A stretch of DNA of 64,000 bases, taken from contig CAYSBR010000022.1 in NCBI GenBank assembly GCA_964429385.1, positions 1 through 64,000 of the forward strand, written 5' to 3'. Positions 34,810-42,434 of this stretch are shown in pieces (position 1 is the stretch's first letter; each line of letters opens with the position of its first letter). A program made the translations under genes and the position numbers. The notes under the pieces are model-generated. The model made no database searches, was not told the DNA's origin, and worked only from the letters and a program-made list of their open reading frames with translations. The DNA comes from UBA2377 sp964429385 (GTDB lineage: Bacteria; Verrucomicrobiota; Verrucomicrobiia; Opitutales; Opitutaceae).

Positions 34810-34897
34810 CCACGGATGCGCCGCGGTGCACAGGGGCTTGCTCGCCTTTGGCGAGTCGGGCCCTGCCTTCCGTCACTGCTTCGGGTGATTCTCAATA
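34810..34897 (+). repeat. Dispersed intergenic repeat B, copy 2
   Basis: Matches 22815-22903, with 62 identical bases at 34825-34886. It follows palindrome C, whereas copy 1 precedes palindrome A. Confidence 0.85.
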
Positions 34898-34940
34898 ATC
34901 CGTGCCTAGCGGTGTAATCCGCGGCAGAAAATTCAGCGCC
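34897..34940 (+). repeat. Dispersed repeat 'AATCCGTG', copy 2
   Basis: AATCCGTGCC, GGTGTAATCC, GCGGCAGAAAATT. It is the counterpart of 9064-9106 and continues from repeat B, making a chain of three repeat types in one gap. The remaining 70 bases to the next gene show nothing further. Confidence 0.55.
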
Positions 34941-35010
34941 TCCTGTCCACGCGGTTTCAATCCCAAGCGGGGGCGGCCTCGGAGAATTCAAACTGTCGCC
35001 GACGGCAGGA

Positions 35011-36309
35011 TCAGTCGCGGGGGTAGTCGGGCCAGATGTCGCGGAGGATGTCCACGCGCTGGGCGAAATTGACCATCACGCTGGAGGGGGCGCGGACGAT
35101 TTTGCCGGTGTCGAAGGAGACGGTGCCGATGATGTTGCCCGCGTTGAGGATAGCGACGATCTCTCCCTTGGCGTTGAAGATGGGGCTGCCGCTGGCGCCG
35201 CCGGTGGCGCCCAGGCTGTGCTGCACGAGCAGGCGTTTTTCGTAGGAGGCCTGGGCCAGCCAGAAGTCGGTGGCGGAGGTGACGATGCCGGACTGCATCG
35301 TGGCGACGGGGCTGCGCACTTCCACGCCGCCGCCGGCCATGCCTTCCATCGGGAAGCCGAGGTAGCCGATGCGATAGCCTGAATCGAGCTTCTCCAGTTC
35401 GGCGCGTTTCGCGACCTTGAAGATCCGGGGCGCGCTTTCATCCGTGTGCAGCAGGCCGACATCGTAGGCTGCGACGGCGGGCTGCTTGCCCTCGAAGTTC
35501 AGCTCCGTCTTTTCATAACGCGGATGCACGACCGCCCGGGTGATGCGGATTTTTTTGTCGGGGTTGCGGTTGATGACGATGTAGGCGGAGCCGCCGTTCT
35601 GGATCACCTCAAGGACCGGTTTGGAGACGTGGGAATTGGTGGCGAAGACGCGCGGCCCCACGGCCCAGGCGGTGGCCATCGGCGTGGGCTGGCCGTTGGA
35701 GATATTGGGATGCACGATGACGACCAGGCCGACGGCGTCGGAGTAATCCTGCGCGACCTGGGCGAGGGCTTTTTCAGGCGCGGGTTGGAGGAAGCTGAGT
35801 TTGTCGCGGAAGAACCAGCCGGCGGCGGCGAGCAGCACGACGAGCACGGCGACGATGGCGATCACCGGGCCGGCTCCGCCGGACTTCGGGGCGGGGGCCG
35901 CGGGTGATTCCACGGGTGCGGGGGCGGGCTGGGCGGCGACGGGAGGAGGCGCGGCCCGGGTGGCGGCCGGGGCGGGGGTGGCCGTCGCGACGGGCGCGGC
36001 GGGGCCCGCAAAATCCACCCGGACCTTCGGGCCGCCGCGGCCCAGCTCCAGCACGGCGCCGGGGGCGAGTTTTTCCTGCGCGACCTTGCGGTCAGCAATG
36101 AAGAGGCCGGCCTTGCTCTGGTCCTTGATCCACCAGGCGCCGCCGCGGTGCTCCATCACGAGATGCCGGCCGGACACGGTCTTGTCCCACGTGGCGTCGA
36201 AGCGCAGGTCGCAGCCGGCTTCGGTGCCGAGCGCGATGCTGTCCTGATCGAGGGTGAGCGTCTTGTTGCGGTCGAAACCGGTGAGGCGGGTCAGGGTGAT
36301 GGAGGGCAT
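35011..36309 (-). CDS. FHA domain - membrane helix - trypsin-like protease
   Basis: A 432-residue protein with three parts. Residues about 1-95 form an FHA phosphothreonine-binding domain (ALGTEAGCDLRF, VSGRHLVMEH). A Pro/Ala-rich linker leads to a membrane helix (GPVIAIVAVLVVLLAAAGWF). The C-terminal half is a trypsin-like peptidase domain with a possible triad His227 (ATNSHVSKP), Asp283 (AYDVGLLH) and Ser373 (GGASGSPIFN). The FHA part would face the cytoplasm and the protease the periplasm, linking kinase signalling to envelope proteolysis. It diverges from kinase 1, with sigma-54-like promoters for both in the shared gap. Confidence 0.87.
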   Translation of the reverse strand: MPSITLTRLTGFDRNKTLTLDQDSIALGTEAGCDLRFDATWDKTVSGRHLVMEHRGGAWWIKDQSKAGLFIADRKVAQEKLAPGAVLELGRGGPKVRVDFAGPAAPVATATPAPAATRAAPPPVAAQPAPAPVESPAAPAPKSGGAGPVIAIVAVLVVLLAAAGWFFRDKLSFLQPAPEKALAQVAQDYSDAVGLVVIVHPNISNGQPTPMATAWAVGPRVFATNSHVSKPVLEVIQNGGSAYIVINRNPDKKIRITRAVVHPRYEKTELNFEGKQPAVAAYDVGLLHTDESAPRIFKVAKRAELEKLDSGYRIGYLGFPMEGMAGGGVEVRSPVATMQSGIVTSATDFWLAQASYEKRLLVQHSLGATGGASGSPIFNAKGEIVAILNAGNIIGTVSFDTGKIVRAPSSVMVNFAQRVDILRDIWPDYPRD

Positions 36310-36334
36310 AAGGAAAAGATGGACTCCGATTGTC

Positions 36335-36350
36335 GGCAGGATACGTGCCA
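36335..36350 (-). promoter_or_regulatory. Sigma-54 promoter of the FHA-protease gene
   Basis: On the minus strand TGGCACGTATCCTGCC has a perfect -24 box TGGCACG and a -12 box CTGC (one change from TTGC), with exact spacing. Start of transcription would fall about 15 bases before the ATG at 36309. Confidence 0.6.
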
Positions 36351-36365
36351 GAAGCAAATTGGGCA

Positions 36366-36381
36366 CGCAAGTCTCTTGCCC
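36366..36381 (-). promoter_or_regulatory. Second possible sigma-54 site for the FHA-protease gene
   Basis: On the minus strand GGGCAAGAGACTTGCG keeps the GGCA and TTGC cores at the right spacing but lacks the full TGGCAC. It is weaker than the site at 36335 and may be a chance match or an additional promoter. Confidence 0.3.
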
Positions 36382-36413
36382 TCGGAATGTAGCGCAGAGA
36401 ATAGCCTTTTCGC

Positions 36414-36429
36414 TGGCACGAGATTTGCC
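36414..36429 (+). promoter_or_regulatory. Sigma-54 promoter of kinase 1
   Basis: CTGGCACG-AGAT-TTGCC (TGGCAC from 36414) matches the RpoN consensus YTGGCACGNNNNTTGCW at every core position except the last base. Transcription would start near 36440, about 38 bases before the ATG at 36478. Confidence 0.8.
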
Positions 36430-36477
36430 ACAACGAAGGCAGCCAGTGGTACTGTCCCAGCTTTCATTTCTTTCCGC

Positions 36478-38322
36478 ATGAACGATCTCGATTTTGGTGA
36501 AACCCTCAAAGGCTTCAGCCCCGGCCAGAAAGCTTTCAATCGCTACACGCTGAAGAAAATCCTGGGTCGCGGCGGGATGGGGATCGTGTGGCTGGGGCGG
36601 GACGAGGAGTTGGAGCGCGACGTGGCGCTGAAGTTCCTGCCGGAAGTGGTGGCCTTGGACAAAGAGGCGATCCGCGACCTCAAGCGAGAGACGCGGCGCT
36701 CGCTGGAGCTGACACACCCGCACATCGTGCGGATCTACGACTTTGTGCAGGATGCCCGCATGGCGGCGATCTCGATGGAATACGTGGCCGGGGATACCTT
36801 GGCCTCGCGGAAGGTGGATCACCCGGAAGGCCGGTTTGAAGTGGAGGAGCTGAAAGCATGGACGGGGCAGTTGCTGGAAGCGCTGGCCTACGCGCACGGG
36901 AAGGCGGAAGTGGTGCACCGGGACCTGAAACCGGCGAACCTGATGGTGGACGCACGGGGCGACCTTAAAGTGGCGGACTTCGGGATCGCGGCGAGTGTGA
37001 GCGACTCGGCCTCACGGGTCTCGGCGCAGGCGGGGACGAGCGGGACGCCGGTGTATATGAGCCCGCAGCAGATGATGGGGGAGAAACCGGCGGTGACGGA
37101 TGACATTTATGCGCTGGGGGCGACACTCTACGACCTGCTGACGGGGAAGCCGCCGTTCCACGCGGGAAATATCATTTTGCAGGTGCAGAACAAAGTGCCG
37201 CCGACGCTCACGGAGCGGCGGGCGGAGCTAGGGGTGAAGGCGGGAGCGATTCCGGCGGAGTGGGAAGAGACAATCGTGGCGTGCCTAGCAAAGGAGCCGG
37301 GCGCCCGCCCGCAGAGCGCGGCCGAAATGGCGGAGCGATTGGGGTTAACCACGAAGGATACAAAGAGCGCGAAGCGCATACAAGTTGAAGCAGGAGAATC
37401 GGGGGCCGAAGGCAGGGCGAAGCCGCCGGCTGAGCCGGTTCCCCAAGCCAAAATCGAAAAGCCAAAATCGAAGATTTCACCGCTGGCGCTCGCTGCCGGC
37501 GTGCTGCTGCTTGCGGGGGCGGGCTATTACTTCGGTTATTATGCACCCGCGCAGAAGCGTCAGACTCCGGAGGTGATTGAGCGGGAGAAAATGGAGGTGA
37601 GCGGTGGTCGTGCGGCCTACGATGTGACGCCTGATTTGATCAAGGGCCTCGGCCCCGGCGATGACATCACGCCCGTGCCAGTGGACGAGCGTCATGCGAC
37701 GGATGATGGCGGTCTTTATTATGCCGTGGCCATCAACGACCGCGCGCTCATGGCCCAGCGGCTGGCCGCCGGGGCCAACCCGCTGGAGGGCGGATTCATT
37801 AGCTCCATTTACGGCATCGGCATCGGTGCTCCGCTGCAAGCGGCCTTGCGGGATGGTCGCTTCCTGCTCGTCCGCGAATTGCTGCGGCGCAGCCCCAAGC
37901 CTGACCCGCAGGAGTGGAGGACGGTGGATGGGTACCGGATGAGCTTTGCGACGGCCTGCGGCACCGGCAACTGGGATATGATCCAGTTGTTCCTTGATTT
38001 TCACCCGGTCGAGTGGGAACTCGATGCCTGGCTTGGGCTGCTTGAGACCAAGAAGCCGGAACTGCTTGAGCGCGCTGTGAGGGCAGGCGCCGATCCTAAT
38101 TACCGTGACAATCGTTCAGGTGCGACGCCCCTGCATAAAGCAGCGGCGGATGGGTTTAATGATGCGGCCATGCTTCGCGCATTCATAAACTTGGGCGCGG
38201 ATATTAAAGCGAAAGACAAGAGCGGCAAACTCCCGTTCGACTTGCTGAGCGCCGATGCTCCCGCCGAGATCCGGCGGCTGCTCACACCGGCCGGTGGTCA
38301 AACAATGGGGGCTGGCCGTTAA
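36478..38322 (+). CDS. Ser/Thr protein kinase 1 with ankyrin repeats
   Basis: A 614-residue membrane kinase. Residues 1-22 hold the leader shared with three neighbours (LDFGETLKGFSPGQKAFNRY). The catalytic domain (about 23-285) has GRGGMGIVW, Lys52, HRDLKPANL, a DFG motif and GTPVYMSPQQMMGE, where SPQQ replaces the usual SPEQ. A linker with a repeat-derived LTTKDTKSAK (290-299) leads to one membrane helix (LALAAGVLLLAGAGYYFGYY). The C-terminal part has ankyrin-like units (DGGLYYAVAINDRALMAQRL, GATPLHKAAADGFNDAAML, SGKLPFDLLSADAPAEIRRL) and would be extracytoplasmic. It is probably sigma-54 dependent. Confidence 0.93.
   Translation: MNDLDFGETLKGFSPGQKAFNRYTLKKILGRGGMGIVWLGRDEELERDVALKFLPEVVALDKEAIRDLKRETRRSLELTHPHIVRIYDFVQDARMAAISMEYVAGDTLASRKVDHPEGRFEVEELKAWTGQLLEALAYAHGKAEVVHRDLKPANLMVDARGDLKVADFGIAASVSDSASRVSAQAGTSGTPVYMSPQQMMGEKPAVTDDIYALGATLYDLLTGKPPFHAGNIILQVQNKVPPTLTERRAELGVKAGAIPAEWEETIVACLAKEPGARPQSAAEMAERLGLTTKDTKSAKRIQVEAGESGAEGRAKPPAEPVPQAKIEKPKSKISPLALAAGVLLLAGAGYYFGYYAPAQKRQTPEVIEREKMEVSGGRAAYDVTPDLIKGLGPGDDITPVPVDERHATDDGGLYYAVAINDRALMAQRLAAGANPLEGGFISSIYGIGIGAPLQAALRDGRFLLVRELLRRSPKPDPQEWRTVDGYRMSFATACGTGNWDMIQLFLDFHPVEWELDAWLGLLETKKPELLERAVRAGADPNYRDNRSGATPLHKAAADGFNDAAMLRAFINLGADIKAKDKSGKLPFDLLSADAPAEIRRLLTPAGGQTMGAGR
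37345..37374 (+). repeat. 'TTAACCACGAAGG' repeat inside the kinase 1 frame
   Basis: TTAACCACGAAGGATACAAA and the following GAGCGCGAAG match the intergenic repeat arm at 24464-24493 (minus strand) at 22 of 30 positions. It encodes LTTKDTKSAK between the kinase domain and the membrane helix, keeping the frame. The kinase paralogs lack this peptide. Confidence 0.8.
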
Positions 38323-38369
38323 TGCTAGTTTGGATGAAGCGCCCGGAATGCCCTTCATCTTCTCCAACC

Positions 38370-38394
38370 GCCACGCGCGGAGCGCACGGTCCAC
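38370..38394. repeat. Half copy of the GC-rich palindrome, copy D
   Basis: GCCACGCGCGGAGCGCACGG and TCCAC match the right arm of copies A and C with two changes. The left arm is missing or degraded, though a TTCATCTTCTCCAACC centre like that of copy E remains. It lies in the 93-base gap between convergent genes. Confidence 0.75.
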
Positions 38395-38415
38395 TTGTTG
38401 AGCAAGGAACAGGGG

Positions 38416-40059
38416 TTATGGTTCCAGCTTCACGCGCCAGGTGCGGGCGCCGAGGCGGAGTTGCTGGCCGGTGGCGAGGGGGGCGATCTCGCCGGGGCGG
38501 AGGGTGAGGCGATCCACTTGCACGGCACTGTTGGCGACAAGGGTCTCGATCCAGAAACAGCCGCGGTAGTGGTGGAAGCGGCCCTGGACTTCGGCCAGGG
38601 TCGGGTCGGAGGTCATTACAATGGCGTTGGAGCGGCTGGTGCCGAAGGTGCCGTCGGTGTGCAGCCAGACGGCGTTGAGCGGCTGGGCCTCCGGGGGGAC
38701 GACCTCGAAGCGCACGGCGCCGCGCAAGAGCGGGGGCGTCGCGGGCGGGCCGGCCCATTGCCGGGCGTTGCTGATCACGGGGTCGCTTTCCACGCCGGGG
38801 GGCACGCGGTCGAAATCCACCTCGATGGCGCCGGCGAGCAGCAGCCGCCCCTGGCGCGGCAGCTGGGTGCCGTTTTCATCGAGCGGCACGCCGTCGAAGA
38901 GGCTGCCGTTGGCGCTGGCGTTGTCGCGGAGGAGGATGCCGTCGGGGGTGATCTCGGCGATGGCGTGGACTTTGCTCACGCGTTTGGTCTTGTCGTCGTT
39001 GGCCGGGTTGCGCGGGAGCAGCCAGGAGACGAAGTCGGCCTCGGCCCGGCCGCGGCCGAGGCTGAAGCGGGGCCGGGCGACGAGGCGGAAGGGCAGCGGA
39101 GAGACGTAGGCGCCGACCGCCTCCAGCGTGCAAAGCCCGGCGGGCTGCACGGTGGCGAGCAGGGCGGAAGGCAGGTGCAGGCTGGAGGCGTGCGTGGCGG
39201 CGCGGAAACCGGAGTCGTGGCGGCTCACCTCGTAGTCGAGATCGAGGGCGATGCGCTGGAAATTCTCCGGCAGGTCGAGGTCGAGCAGGTCGTTGACGGA
39301 CTTGATCGCACCCTTGGCGATGAGATTGCTGATCTGCACATCGCCGTATTCCGCGCCGAGGGCCTGGTTGGCGCCGCCGCCGGTGTTGCTCTGAATATCG
39401 CTGATGTTGATGACGATGTTGGAATTGTCGGGCGCCTTGTAGAGGCGGAGCGGGTGCTGGCCGCGGTAGGCCAGTCGCTGGCCAGCCTGGTCCCAGGCGG
39501 CGGCGATCTGGATGACAAAATGACCGGCGCGCGCAGCCTCGACTTCGAGGAGGAGATCGGTGCGGCTGCCGGCGCCGAGCCGGCGGACGCGGGAGAGGGC
39601 TTCGCCGGCCAGTCCGCGCGAGCTGACATACAGCTCCAGGTTTTCGATGGCGGCGGCGGATTCGTTTTCCGCGCGGAAGACGAGGGTGCCGGCGTGGCCG
39701 GCCACGAGGGCGTGCGGGAGGTTGAGTTCCAGCACGAGCGGGCTCGGGTCGTCGTTGCCGGTTGGTTGCGACGGCGCAGACGCAGGGGGGCGGACGATGG
39801 GCGGCGGCGGAGCCGGGGGCGCTTCAGGGACCGCAGGAGTAGGCGGCGCCGGATGGGCCGGCGTGCTCAGGGTGGCGGGGGGCGGGTTGGCCTCCGCCTC
39901 CGTTTCAGAATGCGGCCGGCTGGAGCTGCGCGACACCGCAGTCGCCTGCAAGGGGGAGGTTTCCTCCACCGGGTCAACCGGGGTGGCGGTGCCGCAGGCC
40001 GGGCAGAAGCGGCTTTTGGGGGTGAGGGGAGTCTGGCAGGCGGGACAGAAGCGTGGCAT
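38416..40059 (-). CDS. Zinc-ribbon protein with two FHA domains
   Basis: A 547-residue soluble protein. Residues 5-22 form a zinc ribbon (FCPACQTPLTPKSRFCPACG). A Pro/Ala-rich linker leads to a beta-rich region (about 120-330, unassigned). Two FHA domains follow: about 332-420 (FSLGRGRAEADF, RVSKVHAIAE, LLRDNASANGSLFDG) and about 460-545 (GTFGTSRSNAIVM, FWIETLVANSAVQVD). The first keeps the phosphopeptide-binding SxxH/NG pattern; the second is degenerate. It probably gathers phosphorylated partners of the local kinases. The ATG at 40059 opens with the zinc ribbon. Confidence 0.85.
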   Translation of the reverse strand: MPRFCPACQTPLTPKSRFCPACGTATPVDPVEETSPLQATAVSRSSSRPHSETEAEANPPPATLSTPAHPAPPTPAVPEAPPAPPPPIVRPPASAPSQPTGNDDPSPLVLELNLPHALVAGHAGTLVFRAENESAAAIENLELYVSSRGLAGEALSRVRRLGAGSRTDLLLEVEAARAGHFVIQIAAAWDQAGQRLAYRGQHPLRLYKAPDNSNIVINISDIQSNTGGGANQALGAEYGDVQISNLIAKGAIKSVNDLLDLDLPENFQRIALDLDYEVSRHDSGFRAATHASSLHLPSALLATVQPAGLCTLEAVGAYVSPLPFRLVARPRFSLGRGRAEADFVSWLLPRNPANDDKTKRVSKVHAIAEITPDGILLRDNASANGSLFDGVPLDENGTQLPRQGRLLLAGAIEVDFDRVPPGVESDPVISNARQWAGPPATPPLLRGAVRFEVVPPEAQPLNAVWLHTDGTFGTSRSNAIVMTSDPTLAEVQGRFHHYRGCFWIETLVANSAVQVDRLTLRPGEIAPLATGQQLRLGARTWRVKLEP

Positions 40060-40071
40060 GGCGGTCTCTCC

Positions 40072-40087
40072 GGCATAAGCCATACCA
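40072..40087 (-). promoter_or_regulatory. Weak sigma-54-like site before the double-FHA gene
   Basis: On the minus strand CTGGTATGGCTTATGC keeps GG and GC doublets 10 bases apart but has three core changes. It would put the start of transcription almost at the ATG (40059), so it is uncertain. Confidence 0.25.
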
Positions 40088-40146
40088 GTTGGGGAGAAAA
40101 TTCCAGCATCCTTTCCACCAATGATTTTTGGATTTCGGCTCGCGGT

Positions 40147-40162
40147 TGGCACAGCAATTGCC
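40147..40162 (+). promoter_or_regulatory. Sigma-54 promoter of the exported-protein operon
   Basis: TGGCACAGCAATTGCC has intact TGGCAC and TTGC boxes with exact spacing. Expected transcription start is near 40172, only a base or two before the ATG at 40174, so the first message would be leaderless or nearly so. Confidence 0.75.
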
Positions 40163-40173
40163 GATATCCGCCC

Positions 40174-41019
40174 ATGATGATTCCAAATCGCTTTCTTACC
40201 TGCAAGCGGCTGGGGACGGCCGCCGTGGCCCTGTTTTTTTCCTGCCTGCTTGCCGCCCAGGGACCGGAGGATTCCCGCGAAGACCAGCAGGTGCGCGTGC
40301 AGATCACCGAGCTCGGCCTGCTCCGCACGCTCATCCTCATGGCGCCCGATTCGCAGGATCTCGCCGGGCAGGTGCGGCAACAGTTTGTGGACCGCGACTA
40401 TGAGGTTTACACCGACGCCCAGCGCATCTCGGGCCGCGTGACCTCGGCGCAGATGCGCGAGGCGGGCGAGTCGGAAAACGCCGACCTCGTCGTCTATGCG
40501 CGCATCGTCGGCGACCGCCGCCGCAGCAATGCCTCGGGGTTCAAGCTCTATGAGGCGACGGCGGGGGTGCAGGTCTTCAACCGGCTCACCGGCCGCGAGG
40601 TCGTGAGCAAGGAGGTGCGCGTGAGCGGCACCCGCCATCCCGATGAAATCGAGGCCCGGCGCTCGGCACGGGAGAAGGCGATGGAGCGGGCGACGCGCGA
40701 AGCCATCGAGGGCACGCTCGCCACGGCGCACAAGATCCTCGTGCACCATGCCGTCATCGTGAACGTCTTCAGCGAAAGCGGACTGCTCGCCCTCATGGAA
40801 TACATGGGGAAGATGGAAGGCGTCTATCACGTGAAGCGACTGGAGTTCGACCGGCAGACCAACGAGGCGCTCATCGAGATCATCGGCGAGCCGCGCTCGC
40901 AGACCTTCTGGCGCGCCTATCTGGAAAAGCTGCCCAAGACCAAGGTGAACGTGCAGGTGACGCCCAACGACAGCCTGCACAACAAGTATCCCGACTGGTT
41001 CCTGCCGCCCGCGCAGTGA
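40174..41019 (+). CDS. Exported protein of unknown function
   Basis: A 281-residue protein with a signal peptide (LGTAAVALFFSCLLAAQ). The mature part has an ADLVVYARIVGDRR segment, GVQVFNRLTGREVVSKEVRV and a long helix (ARRSAREKAMERATREAIEG), a pattern like CsgG/LpoB-type or FlgT-type outer-membrane accessory proteins. This resemblance is by eye only. It heads a plus-strand set of three exported proteins followed by kinase 2, after a good sigma-54 promoter. Confidence 0.75.
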   Translation: MMIPNRFLTCKRLGTAAVALFFSCLLAAQGPEDSREDQQVRVQITELGLLRTLILMAPDSQDLAGQVRQQFVDRDYEVYTDAQRISGRVTSAQMREAGESENADLVVYARIVGDRRRSNASGFKLYEATAGVQVFNRLTGREVVSKEVRVSGTRHPDEIEARRSAREKAMERATREAIEGTLATAHKILVHHAVIVNVFSESGLLALMEYMGKMEGVYHVKRLEFDRQTNEALIEIIGEPRSQTFWRAYLEKLPKTKVNVQVTPNDSLHNKYPDWFLPPAQ

Positions 41020-41047
41020 ACTCCGTTTCCTTCCCCCTTCTTTCCAC

Positions 41048-41806
41048 ATGAAAACGCTCTTCATCCTTCTCGCCGCCCTGGCCGGTGCCGTTTCACTCGC
41101 CGCCCAATCCGCCACCACGCCCGCGCCCGCCGCCCCGCCGGTGGCCGTCACCCCGGCGCTCAAGCCCGTGGACTGGAAGGCCGATCCCACGATGACGGAA
41201 TACGCCAAGCAGGCGGGCACGCTCGCCATCCAGGAATGGGTGCAGGAATTCCTCGGCAAGCAATTCGACGCGAAGCGCTATGCGATCTTCCCCGTCGGCA
41301 GCGACCTCGACGACGGGTATTTCACGCTGCAAATCCGCAATCTTTTCGCCAGCGGCGCGCTGGGTTCGGACTACTCGCTCTACACGCGCGAGGATCCGGC
41401 CTGGGACGCCATTGTGGAAAAGGAGATGCGGATGGGCTTCGACCGCGAGGGCATGATGGACGAGGAAACCATCGCGCGGTGGGGTCGGGAGAACGGCGTG
41501 CAGGGCGCGATCCGCGGCCGCATCTCCGGCGTGTTCCTCGGCCAGGGCCCGGGCACGGGCGGCATCCGCATGGCGGACGACGCCCGCATCCTGCAGGTGC
41601 GCGTGCTGCTCCAGGTTTTTGAAATCGAGACCGGCCGCCTCCTGTGGGGGGCCGAGCGCGTGGCCGCCGTGCAATTGCCCGACGAGTCACTGATCATCCC
41701 CGGGACCAAGCGCCAGTGGATCCTCTATGGCGGGGCCGGCCTCCTCGGCCTGATCGTGATCATCTTCATCCTGCGCGCGCTCAAGTCGGCCAACCGTCCC
41801 CGCTGA
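41048..41806 (+). CDS. Exported protein with C-terminal membrane helix
   Basis: A 252-residue protein with a signal peptide (LFILLAALAGAVSLAAQ) and a C-terminal membrane anchor (LYGGAGLLGLIVIIFILRAL). The middle has YAIFPVGSDLDDGYFTLQIR, TIARWGRENGVQGAIRGRIS and LLQVFEIETGRLLWGAERV, the layout of the CsgG/LpoB-like fold. It begins 28 bases after the previous gene. With its partners it may sense or bind envelope components on behalf of the kinases. Confidence 0.77.
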   Translation: MKTLFILLAALAGAVSLAAQSATTPAPAAPPVAVTPALKPVDWKADPTMTEYAKQAGTLAIQEWVQEFLGKQFDAKRYAIFPVGSDLDDGYFTLQIRNLFASGALGSDYSLYTREDPAWDAIVEKEMRMGFDREGMMDEETIARWGRENGVQGAIRGRISGVFLGQGPGTGGIRMADDARILQVRVLLQVFEIETGRLLWGAERVAAVQLPDESLIIPGTKRQWILYGGAGLLGLIVIIFILRALKSANRPR

Positions 41807-41843
41807 ACGCATGTTCCTCCGGTCCAAAGGACGGAAGCGCCCG

Positions 41844-42404
41844 ATGAAAATGGCGGCCATCCGCTTGCTGCTGGTTTTCGCTGTTAGCGGGCTGTCCGCC
41901 TCCGAAATTTTTGCCGCCCCGGTGACAGTGATGGCGCAGGCGCGGCAAGACCCCGCGGCGCTCGCGGAGTTAAATGCGGTGCTTTGGCAGCCCCTGGAAT
42001 CTGCCTTTGCCGCGGGCGATGCCGCGGCTTGGCGCGCTTTGTTCAAGCCCGGTGCACTGCTGGCCAGTGGCGATATGCCAACCCTCAACCTGGTTGAAAC
42101 GCAGGCTCTCGGCGTGGAACGCCGGTTCAAGCTTCGGCATGGCCGCGAGGGATTCGGCTTGGTGGTTCGATTTACGGAGCGTGCTGTGGCGGGAGGGCTG
42201 GCGTCGGAGCGCGGGATTATCGAGGAAACAAACTGGAGCGTGCGGGACCGCTGGGAAAAGGTTTACCGCGAATTCCATGCGTTTGCGCGCAAGGTGGACG
42301 GCGTGTGGCAGTTCGAGGTCTTTTACCAAAAAACGCTGTCGGGTGATTATGCGAGCCGGGCCTTTGCCGCGGCGTCGGCGATGGCGGATCTCAAACGGTT
42401 TTAA
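41844..42404 (+). CDS. Exported small protein, SnoaL/NTF2-like by appearance
   Basis: A 186-residue protein with a signal peptide (IRLLLVFAVSGLSASEIFA). The rest resembles a cone-shaped NTF2-like fold (WQPLESAFAAGDAAAWRALF, EETNWSVRDRWEKVYREFHA, GVWQFEVFYQKTL). This is a tentative reading. The ATG at 41844 gives a proper signal peptide; ATG at 41811 adds 11 basic residues. It ends 30 bases before kinase 2. Confidence 0.65.
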   Translation: MKMAAIRLLLVFAVSGLSASEIFAAPVTVMAQARQDPAALAELNAVLWQPLESAFAAGDAAAWRALFKPGALLASGDMPTLNLVETQALGVERRFKLRHGREGFGLVVRFTERAVAGGLASERGIIEETNWSVRDRWEKVYREFHAFARKVDGVWQFEVFYQKTLSGDYASRAFAAASAMADLKRF

Positions 42405-42434
42405 ACCATCACGACAACAAGCCGCACAGACTGC

